A stretch of 5,143 nucleotides of DNA from DASYVD01 sp036000545. GTDB lineage: Bacteria; Actinomycetota; UBA4738; CALAEC01. Of the stretch, positions 1 to 5,143 are shown in pieces. The stretch's first letter is position 1, and each line of letters starts with the position of its first letter. The DNA lies in the NCBI GenBank assembly GCA_036000545.1, contig DASYVD010000005.1, forward strand, positions 1-5,143, written 5' to 3'. Under the pieces are notes generated by a model. That model did no database searches and had not been told where the DNA came from. It saw nothing but the letters and a program-made list of their open reading frames with translations. The translations under genes and the position numbers were made by a program.

Positions 1-529
1 CATCTGCGGGAAGTCGGACTACCCCGACGACCCGAACCCGCAGCTGCGGCTGGACGCCCGGTACGCCATGGTCAGCGCGTTCCAGGACGCCGACTTCGAG
101 GAGCTCTGCAAGGTCGTGGGGCGGAAGGACCTCTTGGAGAATTTCAAGAGCCATCCTCAGCGGGTCAAGGAGACGGGCCAGCTGGAGATCTACCAAGCCC
201 TCGAGGAGTGGGCCGCGGACAAGTCCCGGTCCCAGGTCGTGAAGGCCCTGACCGACGCCGGGATCCTGGCCCAGCCGGTCATGAACGACAAGGAGGTGTA
301 CGAGTCCAACCACTTCCGCGAGAGAGGCACGCTGCGCTGGCTCAACGACCCCACCTACGGCGACATCCTGATCCAGAGCGGATACAGCGTGGGCATGATG
401 TCCGAGACGCCGCGGAGGACCCGGTGGATCTGGCGGCCGGTGGGGGCCGACAACGTCAAGATCCTCCACGACATGCTGGGCTACCCGATGAGCACCATCA
501 AGGACTGGTACGAGCAGAGCGTCCTCTAG
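1..529 (+). CDS. Class III (CaiB/BaiF-type) CoA-transferase, C-terminal part, 5' end outside the window
   Basis: The frame is open from base 2 to the TAG at 527-529, giving about 175 codons with no credible start; the ATG at 68 is internal, because homologous-looking sequence (a GKSDYPDDPNPQ stretch) precedes it. The protein looks like the C-terminal part of a family III CoA-transferase, enzymes of about 400 residues that move CoA between carboxylic acids through enzyme-bound anhydride and thioester intermediates. Recognisable elements are the 'RYAMVSAFQDADFEELCKVVG' type segment ending the large-domain insert, the 'AGILAQPVMNDKEV' segment, the 'NHFRERG' segment and a terminal 'VGADNVKILHDMLGYP' like the usual end of the family. 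The catalytic aspartate lies in the missing N-terminal half, so activity and substrate cannot be judged. The protein is presumably cytosolic. It heads a co-directional cluster that also holds an acyl-CoA ligase, which fits carboxylic acid catabolism. The family call is firm; the substrate is unknown. Confidence 0.88.
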   Translation, partial: ICGKSDYPDDPNPQLRLDARYAMVSAFQDADFEELCKVVGRKDLLENFKSHPQRVKETGQLEIYQALEEWAADKSRSQVVKALTDAGILAQPVMNDKEVYESNHFRERGTLRWLNDPTYGDILIQSGYSVGMMSETPRRTRWIWRPVGADNVKILHDMLGYPMSTIKDWYEQSVL

Positions 530-571
530 GCCGAGGAGGAGGATCGAGACCATAGCGCGATTGCCTAGGCG

Positions 572-580
572 AAGGAGGGG
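572..580 (+). promoter_or_regulatory. Ribosome binding site for the gene at 584
   Basis: AAGGAGGGG contains the core GGAGG at 574-578, five bases before the GTG at 584. It supports that GTG as the start, with no other in-frame start nearby. Confidence 0.75.
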
Positions 581-583
581 ACG

Positions 584-1048
584 GTGACCGACGTCATCTG
601 GTGCAAGAAATGCGACACCGTCAATTACCTTGACCCATACACGTTCTGGAACTGGGAGGGTAAGGTCAAGTGCGCGGACTGCCAGACCGTGTACTACGTC
701 CACATGATCCAGGGGTTCATGTTCAAGGGGCCAGACGAGCGGGACGAGGAGCACGACATCGAGCCCCTGTACGCTGACAAGCCCAGCGAAGGCTACCTCT
801 CATATACGGCTGGGACCGAGGGTCGGACCAGAGTCTACGAATGCTTGCCCCGGGAGGTCTACCTCGGCCGGGCGGACATGGTGAAGTTCAGCATCCGGGG
901 CCACCCGGTGCGGGGATGGTCGCCGCAGCCTCCCTCGACCGGCGTGGCGGGTTCGTCCGGGTACTACTGGGACATCGAGAAGCTCAGTCCGGAGGTGTGG
1001 AAGGAGTTCCAGGAGAAGAAAGCCAAAGGTGAGGTTAGGGACTGGTAG
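584..1048 (+). CDS. Zinc-ribbon-like small protein of unknown function (154 aa)
   Basis: I do not recognise this protein. The GTG start is supported by a strong SD site and the frame ends at TAG 1046-1048. The N-terminal 35 residues carry two CxxC pairs, C7-KK-C10 and C30-AD-C33, separated by an aromatic segment (residues 19-24, YTFWNW). This is a classic zinc-ribbon or rubredoxin-like metal-binding layout, so zinc is likely and iron is possible. A further cysteine is at C87. The rest is rich in Tyr, Trp, Gly and Pro (for example GWSPQPP at 111-117 and GYYWD at 126-130) and ends in a charged helix-like segment. There is no signal peptide or membrane segment, so it should be cytosolic. It follows the CoA-transferase gene by 54 bases and precedes another small cysteine protein, suggesting a subunit or accessory protein of an enzyme complex. 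A DNA- or RNA-binding role is an alternative but has no direct support. Confidence 0.8.
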   Translation: MTDVIWCKKCDTVNYLDPYTFWNWEGKVKCADCQTVYYVHMIQGFMFKGPDERDEEHDIEPLYADKPSEGYLSYTAGTEGRTRVYECLPREVYLGRADMVKFSIRGHPVRGWSPQPPSTGVAGSSGYYWDIEKLSPEVWKEFQEKKAKGEVRDW

Positions 1049-1069
1049 CGGCCGGAAGCGGTGGCCCGG

Positions 1070-1079
1070 AAGGAGGTGA
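1070..1079 (+). promoter_or_regulatory. Near-perfect Shine-Dalgarno site for the gene at 1083
   Basis: AAGGAGGTGA matches the complement of the 16S rRNA 3' end over ten bases, and its GGAGG core lies six bases before the GTG at 1083. It fixes the start of the 81-aa gene and suggests high translation of this cistron. Confidence 0.82.
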
Positions 1080-1082
1080 CTC

Positions 1083-1328
1083 GTGGCGACGGAGGCTCAG
1101 ACTCCCGAGCAGTTCTTGGCGACGATCATCGAGCCTGAGAAGGAGCGGACCGGTCACATCTGCTGGGGCTGCAAGCACTTCAAGCCCGTACTGAAGGGCT
1201 CGAAGTTTCCGCCCCAGGACCTGATCGGCTGGTGCAAGGCGATCCACTGGCCGGACTACTGGTGCATCAGCGAGAAAGAGGTGGTCAAGAGCTGCTACGC
1301 CTTTGAGGAAAGCGAAGTCAAGCTCTGA
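1083..1328 (+). CDS. Small five-cysteine protein, possible Fe-S subunit of the glycyl-radical-enzyme small-subunit type (81 aa)
   Basis: The GTG start is set by an almost ideal SD site and the stop is TGA 1326-1328. Cysteines are at 27, 30, 51, 61 and 71. The arrangement is CWGCKHF (27-33), then IGWC (48-51), then DYWC (58-61), then CYAFE (71-75). The pattern CxxCxxF, GxC, CxxF resembles, from my memory of the families, the HiPIP-like [4Fe-4S] small subunits of benzylsuccinate synthase and the C-terminal half of the small subunit of 4-hydroxyphenylacetate decarboxylase. In those enzymes the small subunits bind and stabilise the large glycyl radical subunit. The fifth cysteine (C61) is additional to a four-ligand set. 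A simple zinc-binding protein is the main alternative. No glycyl radical subunit or activase lies in this window, so the functional call is an inference; that a metal-binding cytosolic protein is made here is well supported. The next gene starts one base after its stop. Confidence 0.85.
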   Translation: MATEAQTPEQFLATIIEPEKERTGHICWGCKHFKPVLKGSKFPPQDLIGWCKAIHWPDYWCISEKEVVKSCYAFEESEVKL

Positions 1329-1329
1329 C

Positions 1330-1587
1330 ATGAGCCAGGAATCAGGTGGGACCGAGCTCGAAGCCCTCCGGCGGATGGTGCTCGGCTGGAAGGACAGCTA
1401 TCGAAGGATGGCCGGGACCACCGAGGAGGCCGTCCTGTTCGCCGGTGAGCTGCGGGCGGAACTGGAGGAGGTCGTCTATCCGTATATGGTTCGCCTCCGA
1501 GAATGCGGCTACATCGAGGCGGCGGAAGTTACGGACTTCATCGAGTTCTGCGAGCGCCAGGCCGGGGAGCTTGGGGCTCGGGTCTGA
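1330..1587 (+). CDS. Small helical protein of unknown function (85 aa)
   Basis: I do not recognise this protein. I chose the ATG at 1330 because it follows the preceding TGA (1326-1328) with one base between, typical of translational coupling; no good SD lies close by. An in-frame TTG at 1303 would extend it 9 residues back into the previous gene but adds nothing conserved-looking. The sequence is dominated by charged amphipathic stretches and is probably all-alpha: residues 8-27, 31-48 and 62-82. Cysteines at 59 and 74 are 15 apart and do not form a standard metal motif. There is no signal peptide or membrane segment. Its position between a probable metal protein and a beta-rich protein, with tight spacing, suggests a subunit or assembly helper of the same complex. 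Confidence 0.75.
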   Translation: MSQESGGTELEALRRMVLGWKDSYRRMAGTTEEAVLFAGELRAELEEVVYPYMVRLRECGYIEAAEVTDFIEFCERQAGELGARV

Positions 1588-1590
1588 GAG

Positions 1591-1596
1591 AGGAGG
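1591..1596 (+). promoter_or_regulatory. Ribosome binding site for the gene at 1603
   Basis: AGGAGG ends six bases before the GTG at 1603 and lies just after the stop of the preceding gene, supporting that start. Confidence 0.75.
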
Positions 1597-1602
1597 GCTG
1601 CA

Positions 1603-2073
1603 GTGCCGGAGAAGTCTCGACTGATCGTGTGCGGGTATGACCCCATGCTGGTCCGAGGGTATGCGGCCACTGGCGCCCGGGCCCTGTGGATCTACCTCCC
1701 CGACAAGCTTTACGAGGACTTCAAGGTCCAGTCGGGGGACAAGGTCAGGGGCAAGGTACTGGCCGTGTACAACCCCGACGGGGAGAAGACCTTCGAGGGC
1801 GAGCAGGCCTTCAGGTGGACGGCGAGCGCGGAGACGGGCTACGCGGTGAACATCTCGCCTCACGACATCGTGAGGTACGAGTTGACCGAGTTCCACTTCG
1901 TCGAGCTCGTCTTCGAAGCGGTTGAGCGGGACGGGAAGGCCGAGGAGATCTACGCGGGAGAGGAGAAGCAGGGCAAGTGGTGGCCGGACGACAAGCTGAA
2001 GCTCGGCTACAAGCTGCCTTACTCTGCGCCACCCACGTTGCCCAAGGAAGAAGAGGAATTCGAAACCACGTGA
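1603..2073 (+). CDS. Beta-rich small protein of unknown function with acidic tail (156 aa)
   Basis: I do not recognise this protein. The GTG start has a well-placed SD site and the frame ends at TGA 2071-2073. Residues 26-57 (RALWIYLPDKLYEDF, then VQSGDKVRGKVLAVYN) alternate short strands with a 'GDKVRGKV' turn, as seen in small beta-barrel proteins of OB-fold or AbrB-like type; this is a fold impression only. Residues 88-109 form another hydrophobic strand or helix pair (the FHFVELVFEAVE stretch is 97-108). The tail is charged, with a Lys/Trp-rich segment (KQGKWWPDDKLKLGYK, 122-137) and a Glu run at 149-153. The single cysteine, C10, sits near the N-terminus. There is no signal peptide, so it is likely cytosolic. 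Only one base separates its stop from the next start at 2075, so it is very probably co-translated with the metallo-hydrolase gene. Confidence 0.82.
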   Translation: MPEKSRLIVCGYDPMLVRGYAATGARALWIYLPDKLYEDFKVQSGDKVRGKVLAVYNPDGEKTFEGEQAFRWTASAETGYAVNISPHDIVRYELTEFHFVELVFEAVERDGKAEEIYAGEEKQGKWWPDDKLKLGYKLPYSAPPTLPKEEEEFETT

Positions 2074-2074
2074 G

Positions 2075-3292
2075 GTGGACCGCAGCTTGGTAGACCTTGA
2101 GGGCGCCGAGCGTGAGGAGGGGCTGGGGTGGCAGCCCCTTTCTCATCTTCTCGAGCAGCCCGATCCTCTGTTCGAACGAATCCTCTTTCTCGAGGGGTAC
2201 GACTACTCGTCCAACATCTATGCGTTCCTGGGGGAGGACATCTCTATCGTGGATCCCGGGAACGACTACACGGCGTACATGCACTTCTTCCGTGCGGGGC
2301 ACCGACCCGAGCAGGTGAGGCGGATCGCCCTGACCCACGGCCATCCCGACCATGCCGCCGGCATCGTGGAGCTGTTCCGCTCGTATCCCACCCTGGGAGG
2401 CGAAAGCAGGCCGGAGGTCATCCTCCACCGGAACGGCCCGGACCAGCTGAAGGAGATCGTCAGGGACTTCGGTTCCCCCATCGTCGAGGTGGAGGGTGGG
2501 GAGATGGTGACCTTAGGCGGGATCTCCTTCGAAGTGATCCATTCCCCCGGGCACACGTGGGACGGGATCGCCTTGTATCACGCGCCGACGCGGACCCTGG
2601 TGAGCGGAGACATCGTTCTGCCGGATTCCGTTGCCGCCCCCGATCCGGGGGCGGGGGGCGACCTCCGGCACTACGTGGCCACACTACGGGGGCTCCTGGC
2701 CAGGGGGGTGGAGCACCTCCTCCCGGGTCACGGGAAGCCCGTCGCCGGCGAAGGAGCGCTCGTCGTCGACGACACGTACCGGGCCGTGTTGAAGCAGGTG
2801 GCTGGGTCAGGAGCCAAGTCGTGGATGGATGTGGCCGGGAGGCTGGTGAGCCTGGGCTACGTGGAGGATGCGCTGTACGCATGCGACCGGTGGCTGACCT
2901 CCACCCCGGATGATGTGGCCGCCCAGGAGCTGAGAGCTCTCTGCCTGAACGAGCTGGGGCGCTTCCCGGAGGCCCTGGACGCGCTGGAGCCGGTGCTGTG
3001 GGCCTCACCGGACAACCCCCGGGTGCTGGTGGCGAAGGGCTACGCCCTCCTGTGGCTGGAACGCTACGACGAGAGCATCGAGCAGTTCGACGCCGCCCTG
3101 TCGCGGAGCCCGAAGCTCAAAGAGGCTCAGCTGTACAAGGGGATGGCCCTCTACATGTCGGGCAGGGGCGAGGAAGCCATGGACATCGGGCCGTTCCGTG
3201 ACGAGTTTGCCGCGAGGTTCGCCCAGGAGTATCGGGAGAGGACGGGAGACGAAGCGGCGAAGGAGGGAGATCGCCATGAGCAAGATCCCTGA
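2075..3292 (+). CDS. Metallo-beta-lactamase-fold hydrolase with C-terminal TPR-like repeats (405 aa)
   Basis: Residues 40-235 form a metallo-beta-lactamase domain with a full metal-ligand set: H88, H90, D92 and H93 in THGHPDH, H160 in SPGH, D179 in SGD and H219 in PGHG. This predicts a di-metal (usually zinc) hydrolase of the glyoxalase II-like branch, whose members cleave thioesters, esters or related bonds. Residues 250-385 contain about three to four TPR-like helical pairs (for example LNELGRFPEALDALEP and YALLWLERYDESIEQF), normally a protein-binding module; this fusion is less common than the hydrolase alone. There is no signal peptide. The GTG at 2075 follows the previous stop by one base; a TTG at 2087, with GAGGTGG at 2072-2078 as a possible SD, is a competing start that would not change the domain. 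The end overlaps the ligase gene by 17 bases. In this context an acyl-CoA thioesterase role is plausible but unproven. Confidence 0.9.
   Translation: MDRSLVDLEGAEREEGLGWQPLSHLLEQPDPLFERILFLEGYDYSSNIYAFLGEDISIVDPGNDYTAYMHFFRAGHRPEQVRRIALTHGHPDHAAGIVELFRSYPTLGGESRPEVILHRNGPDQLKEIVRDFGSPIVEVEGGEMVTLGGISFEVIHSPGHTWDGIALYHAPTRTLVSGDIVLPDSVAAPDPGAGGDLRHYVATLRGLLARGVEHLLPGHGKPVAGEGALVVDDTYRAVLKQVAGSGAKSWMDVAGRLVSLGYVEDALYACDRWLTSTPDDVAAQELRALCLNELGRFPEALDALEPVLWASPDNPRVLVAKGYALLWLERYDESIEQFDAALSRSPKLKEAQLYKGMALYMSGRGEEAMDIGPFRDEFAARFAQEYRERTGDEAAKEGDRHEQDP
3260..3268 (+). promoter_or_regulatory. Ribosome binding site deciding the ligase start at 3276
   Basis: AAGGAGGGA lies inside the end of the hydrolase gene, with its core nine bases before the ATG at 3276. 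It favours that ATG over the open-frame extension reaching back to 3198. Confidence 0.8.
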
Positions 3293-4949
3293 GGACTACT
3301 TGCCGCCTGAGGACATCAGGCCGACCCTGGTTCGCCTGGTGCCGGAGGTGCAGGCCTACCCGGACCGCCTGAACGTGACCCAGGAGCTTCTGGACCGCAA
3401 CATTGAGGCGGGGAGGGGCGACCGGCCTGCCGTTCTCTTCCAGGACCGGACCGTCACGTACGCGGCCCTCCAGAGCCAGGTGAACCGGCTGGGGAACGTC
3501 CTGGCCTCGCGTGGAGTGGGCGAGGACGACCGCGTGGTCATCCTCTCCCCGAACCAGCCCCTCTCGGTGGCGGCGAACCTCGCCATCATCAAGATAGGGG
3601 CCATCCCCGTCCCCGCCTCCCCTCTCCTCTCGCCGCCCGAGCTGACCTGGGTGGTGAACAACTCAGAGGCGGCGGCCCTGCTGGTCCACCCGGCCATGCT
3701 GCCCTTGGTGGCCAAGACCAAGGGAGACTTCGACCACGAGGTCGCTACCCTCGCCATAGCCCCTCCCTCGGACGAGCTGTCCCAGGCGGGCGTGGAATCG
3801 GTGGTGCCCCTCATGGAGCAGGCGGACGGCCAGCTCGAGCCGGTGCTCCGGGATCGCGACGCCGTGGGAGTGCTCCTCTACACGTCCGGGACCACCGGGA
3901 AGCCTAAGGGGGTAGTGCACTTCGTCGAGGAGTTCCTGGCCATCGCCGACACCTTCGGCAAGGAGGGCTGGAAGCTCCGCGAAGACGACATCCTGTTCAG
4001 CCCGGCCCCGCTCGCCTTCGCCGCGGGGTACGGGGCCATGGCGGTGATCCCCTTCCGGTTCGGCGCGGCCGTCTCCCTGATGCCGCGATTCGAACCGGAG
4101 GCCGCTTTCGACACGATCCAGCAGCACAAGGCGACGGTGCTGACCATCCTTCCGACGTCGTACCGGAAGATGCTCCAGGTCCCCGAGGCGGAGAAGAAGT
4201 ACGACCTGTCCTCGGTGCGGATGTGCACGGGAGGGGGAGAGGCTCTCACCGCGGAGACGTACCACCGATGGCAGGATCGGTTTGGGCTGGAGATCTTCGA
4301 GGGGCTGGGCACCACCGAGATGTTCTACGTGTTCGTAACCAACGCGGTCACCGAGAAGGCAAAGCCCGGCTCGATCGGTACCGGAGTCCCCGGCTACGAG
4401 GTCAAGGTGGTCGACGAGGAGGGGAACGAGGTCGGCCCGGGGGACATCGGCAAGCTCGTGGCCCGAGGACCGACCGGCACGATGTATTGGCGCCCTAACG
4501 AGGAGGGCGGACGGCTGATGGACAGCCAGCGGCACGCGGTCGTCGGTGAGGGTTGGAACCTCGCGGGGGACTACGTCCAGTTCGACGAGGACGGGTACCT
4601 ATGGTTCGTCTCCCGGGAGGACGACCTGATCAAGTCCTCCGGGTACCGGATCGGACCGGACGAGATCGAGGTGGTGATCGCCAAGCACCCGGCCGTGGCC
4701 GACGTGGGCGTGATCGGCGTCCCGGACCCGGTTCGGGGGCAGAACACGAAGGCGGTGGTAGTGGTCAAGGAAGGGACCCCGGCGACCGATGCTCTCAAGC
4801 AAGAGATCATCGACTTCTGCCGGGACAAGATCGCAGTGTACAAGCTGCCCCGAGAGGTCGAGTTCGTGGACGAGCTGCCCCGAACGGTAACGGGCAAGCT
4901 CCTCAGGCGGGTCCTCAGGGGCAAGGAGCAGGAGGCTCGCAGCCAGTAG
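3276..4949 (+). CDS. Acyl-CoA ligase (AMP-forming), benzoate/2-aminobenzoate-CoA ligase-like (557 aa)
   Basis: This is a complete member of the adenylate-forming (ANL) superfamily, which activates a carboxylic acid with ATP to an acyl-AMP and then to a CoA thioester, releasing AMP and pyrophosphate. Visible motifs are the phosphate-binding loop TSGTTGKPKG (203-212), GLGTTE (343-348), the D432 region NLAGDY (428-433) that binds the ribose, the hinge and A8 region SREDDLIKSSGYRIG (446-460), and PRTVTGK (535-541) with the catalytic lysine K541. The N-terminal stretch RLNVTQELLDRN (31-42) followed by GDRPAVLF (48-55), and the IIKIGAIPVPASPLLSP segment (104-120), resemble benzoate-CoA and 2-aminobenzoate-CoA ligases, so an aromatic acid substrate is my best guess. 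The length is normal for the family. The start at 3276 has a strong SD; the 17-base overlap with the hydrolase gene implies translational coupling. The enzyme class is firm; the substrate is an inference. Confidence 0.93.
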   Translation: MSKIPEDYLPPEDIRPTLVRLVPEVQAYPDRLNVTQELLDRNIEAGRGDRPAVLFQDRTVTYAALQSQVNRLGNVLASRGVGEDDRVVILSPNQPLSVAANLAIIKIGAIPVPASPLLSPPELTWVVNNSEAAALLVHPAMLPLVAKTKGDFDHEVATLAIAPPSDELSQAGVESVVPLMEQADGQLEPVLRDRDAVGVLLYTSGTTGKPKGVVHFVEEFLAIADTFGKEGWKLREDDILFSPAPLAFAAGYGAMAVIPFRFGAAVSLMPRFEPEAAFDTIQQHKATVLTILPTSYRKMLQVPEAEKKYDLSSVRMCTGGGEALTAETYHRWQDRFGLEIFEGLGTTEMFYVFVTNAVTEKAKPGSIGTGVPGYEVKVVDEEGNEVGPGDIGKLVARGPTGTMYWRPNEEGGRLMDSQRHAVVGEGWNLAGDYVQFDEDGYLWFVSREDDLIKSSGYRIGPDEIEVVIAKHPAVADVGVIGVPDPVRGQNTKAVVVVKEGTPATDALKQEIIDFCRDKIAVYKLPREVEFVDELPRTVTGKLLRRVLRGKEQEARSQ

Positions 4950-4978
4950 GTGTGCTGCGGCCCATCCCGGGAATTATC

Positions 4979-5007
4979 GGACGGGGGCTCTTGGAGGGCC
5001 CCCGTCC
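4979..5007 (+). terminator. GC-rich hairpin after the ligase gene, possible terminator
   Basis: GGACGGGGGC (4979-4988) pairs perfectly with GCCCCCGTCC (4998-5007), a 10-bp stem with a nine-base loop, 29 bases beyond the ligase stop. No T-tract follows, so it is not a canonical intrinsic terminator. It may act as a GC-only terminator, an mRNA 3'-end stabiliser, or a Rho-associated structure. Confidence 0.55.
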
Positions 5008-5014
5008 CCGTGAG

Positions 5015-5031
5015 GGAGGGGCTGCCCCTCC
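5015..5031 (+). terminator. Second GC-rich hairpin downstream of the ligase gene
   Basis: GGAGGGG (5015-5021) pairs with CCCCTCC (5025-5031) around a three-base loop, eight bases after the first hairpin. It also lacks a T-tract. The tandem arrangement in the only sizeable non-coding gap (4950-5066) supports a transcription or mRNA end here, though its function is uncertain. Confidence 0.4.
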
Positions 5032-5066
5032 GATCGGGGGCTCGTTGTCGGATAGAAGGGCGGACG

Positions 5067-5143
5067 ATGAGCTTTCGACGAGCCGGTCAGAAAGCAGCGA
5101 GGGTGTTGGGCCATGTCTGTCCTCGGTGCAGGCGGGAGAACTA
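5067..5143 (+). CDS. Start of a possible CxxC (zinc-ribbon-like) protein, 3' end outside the window
   Basis: An ATG at 5067 opens a frame that stays open for 25 codons to the window edge. A weak SD, AGAAGGG at 5054-5060, lies six bases upstream. The visible peptide has a basic N-terminus (MSFRRAGQKAARVLG) followed by C18-PR-C21, a typical first half of a zinc knuckle or ribbon. Only a fragment is visible, so neither family nor reality of the gene is certain. It follows the hairpin pair and may belong to a new transcription unit. Confidence 0.45.
   Translation, partial: MSFRRAGQKAARVLGHVCPRCRREN

Noticed and set aside
533..543. SD-like purine run GAGGAGGAGGA after the CoA-transferase
   Set aside because: No start codon with a meaningful open frame follows at a proper distance, and the next gene has its own SD at 572-580.
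1342..1896. Antisense open frame across the 85-aa and 156-aa genes
   Set aside because: It spans the junction of two + strand genes with good starts and SD placement, has no motif of its own, and is best explained as a GC-rich shadow.
584..2073. Possible toxin-antitoxin or phage defence cassette made of the small genes
   Set aside because: None shows nuclease, toxin or antitoxin motifs. The flanking CoA enzymes and co-directional spacing point to a metabolic operon, and no mobile element, tRNA, repeat array or attachment site is visible.
2128..2913. Long + strand frame inside the hydrolase gene
   Set aside because: The translation is Arg/Gly/Pro-rich low-complexity sequence, whereas the frame from 2075 holds all metallo-beta-lactamase motifs.
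3198..3275. Upstream extension of the ligase to a start at 3198
   Set aside because: The extra 26 residues are basic and unlike the family, they overlap the hydrolase gene, and the ATG at 3276 has a strong SD.
3663..4535. Long antisense open frame (290 codons) opposite the ligase gene
   Set aside because: It lies wholly inside a gene with intact catalytic motifs. Its translation is rich in Arg, His, Leu and Gly without recognisable motifs, as expected from the complement of a GC-rich coding strand.

Overview
This is a GC-rich bacterial (or less likely archaeal) window with every supported gene on the + strand. Short or overlapping junctions, frequent GTG starts and strong Shine-Dalgarno (SD) sites suggest one polycistronic unit. 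The sequence contains no rRNA or other phylogenetic marker, so I do not name a taxon. The enzyme content (class III CoA-transferase, benzoate/2-aminobenzoate-type acyl-CoA ligase) points to CoA-dependent catabolism of an aromatic or other carboxylic acid, plausibly in an anaerobe or facultative anaerobe.

Layout: 1-529 is the C-terminal part of a family III (CaiB/BaiF-type) CoA-transferase that began before the window. 584-2073 holds four small genes that I cannot assign with certainty: a 154-aa zinc-ribbon-like protein with two CxxC pairs, an 81-aa five-cysteine protein, an 85-aa helical protein, and a 156-aa beta-rich protein with an acidic tail. 2075-3292 encodes a metallo-beta-lactamase-fold hydrolase with a complete metal-ligand set, fused to C-terminal TPR-like repeats. 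3276-4949 encodes a complete 557-aa adenylate-forming acyl-CoA ligase that overlaps the hydrolase gene by 17 bases. 4950-5066 is non-coding, with two strong GC-rich hairpins. At 5067 a reading frame with a CxxC motif begins and runs off the window end.

How they may work together: the ligase would activate a carboxylic acid to its CoA ester, the CoA-transferase would move CoA between acids, and the metallo-beta-lactamase-fold protein could hydrolyse a thioester or ester in the pathway. The 81-aa protein has a cysteine layout (CxxCxxF, then GxC, then CxxF) that resembles, from memory, the small Fe-S subunits of glycyl radical enzymes such as benzylsuccinate synthase and 4-hydroxyphenylacetate decarboxylase. 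If that is right, the four small genes could be subunits or helpers of an oxygen-sensitive enzyme whose large subunit lies outside the window. This is the most interesting hypothesis here. It rests on pattern resemblance and gene context, not on a search.
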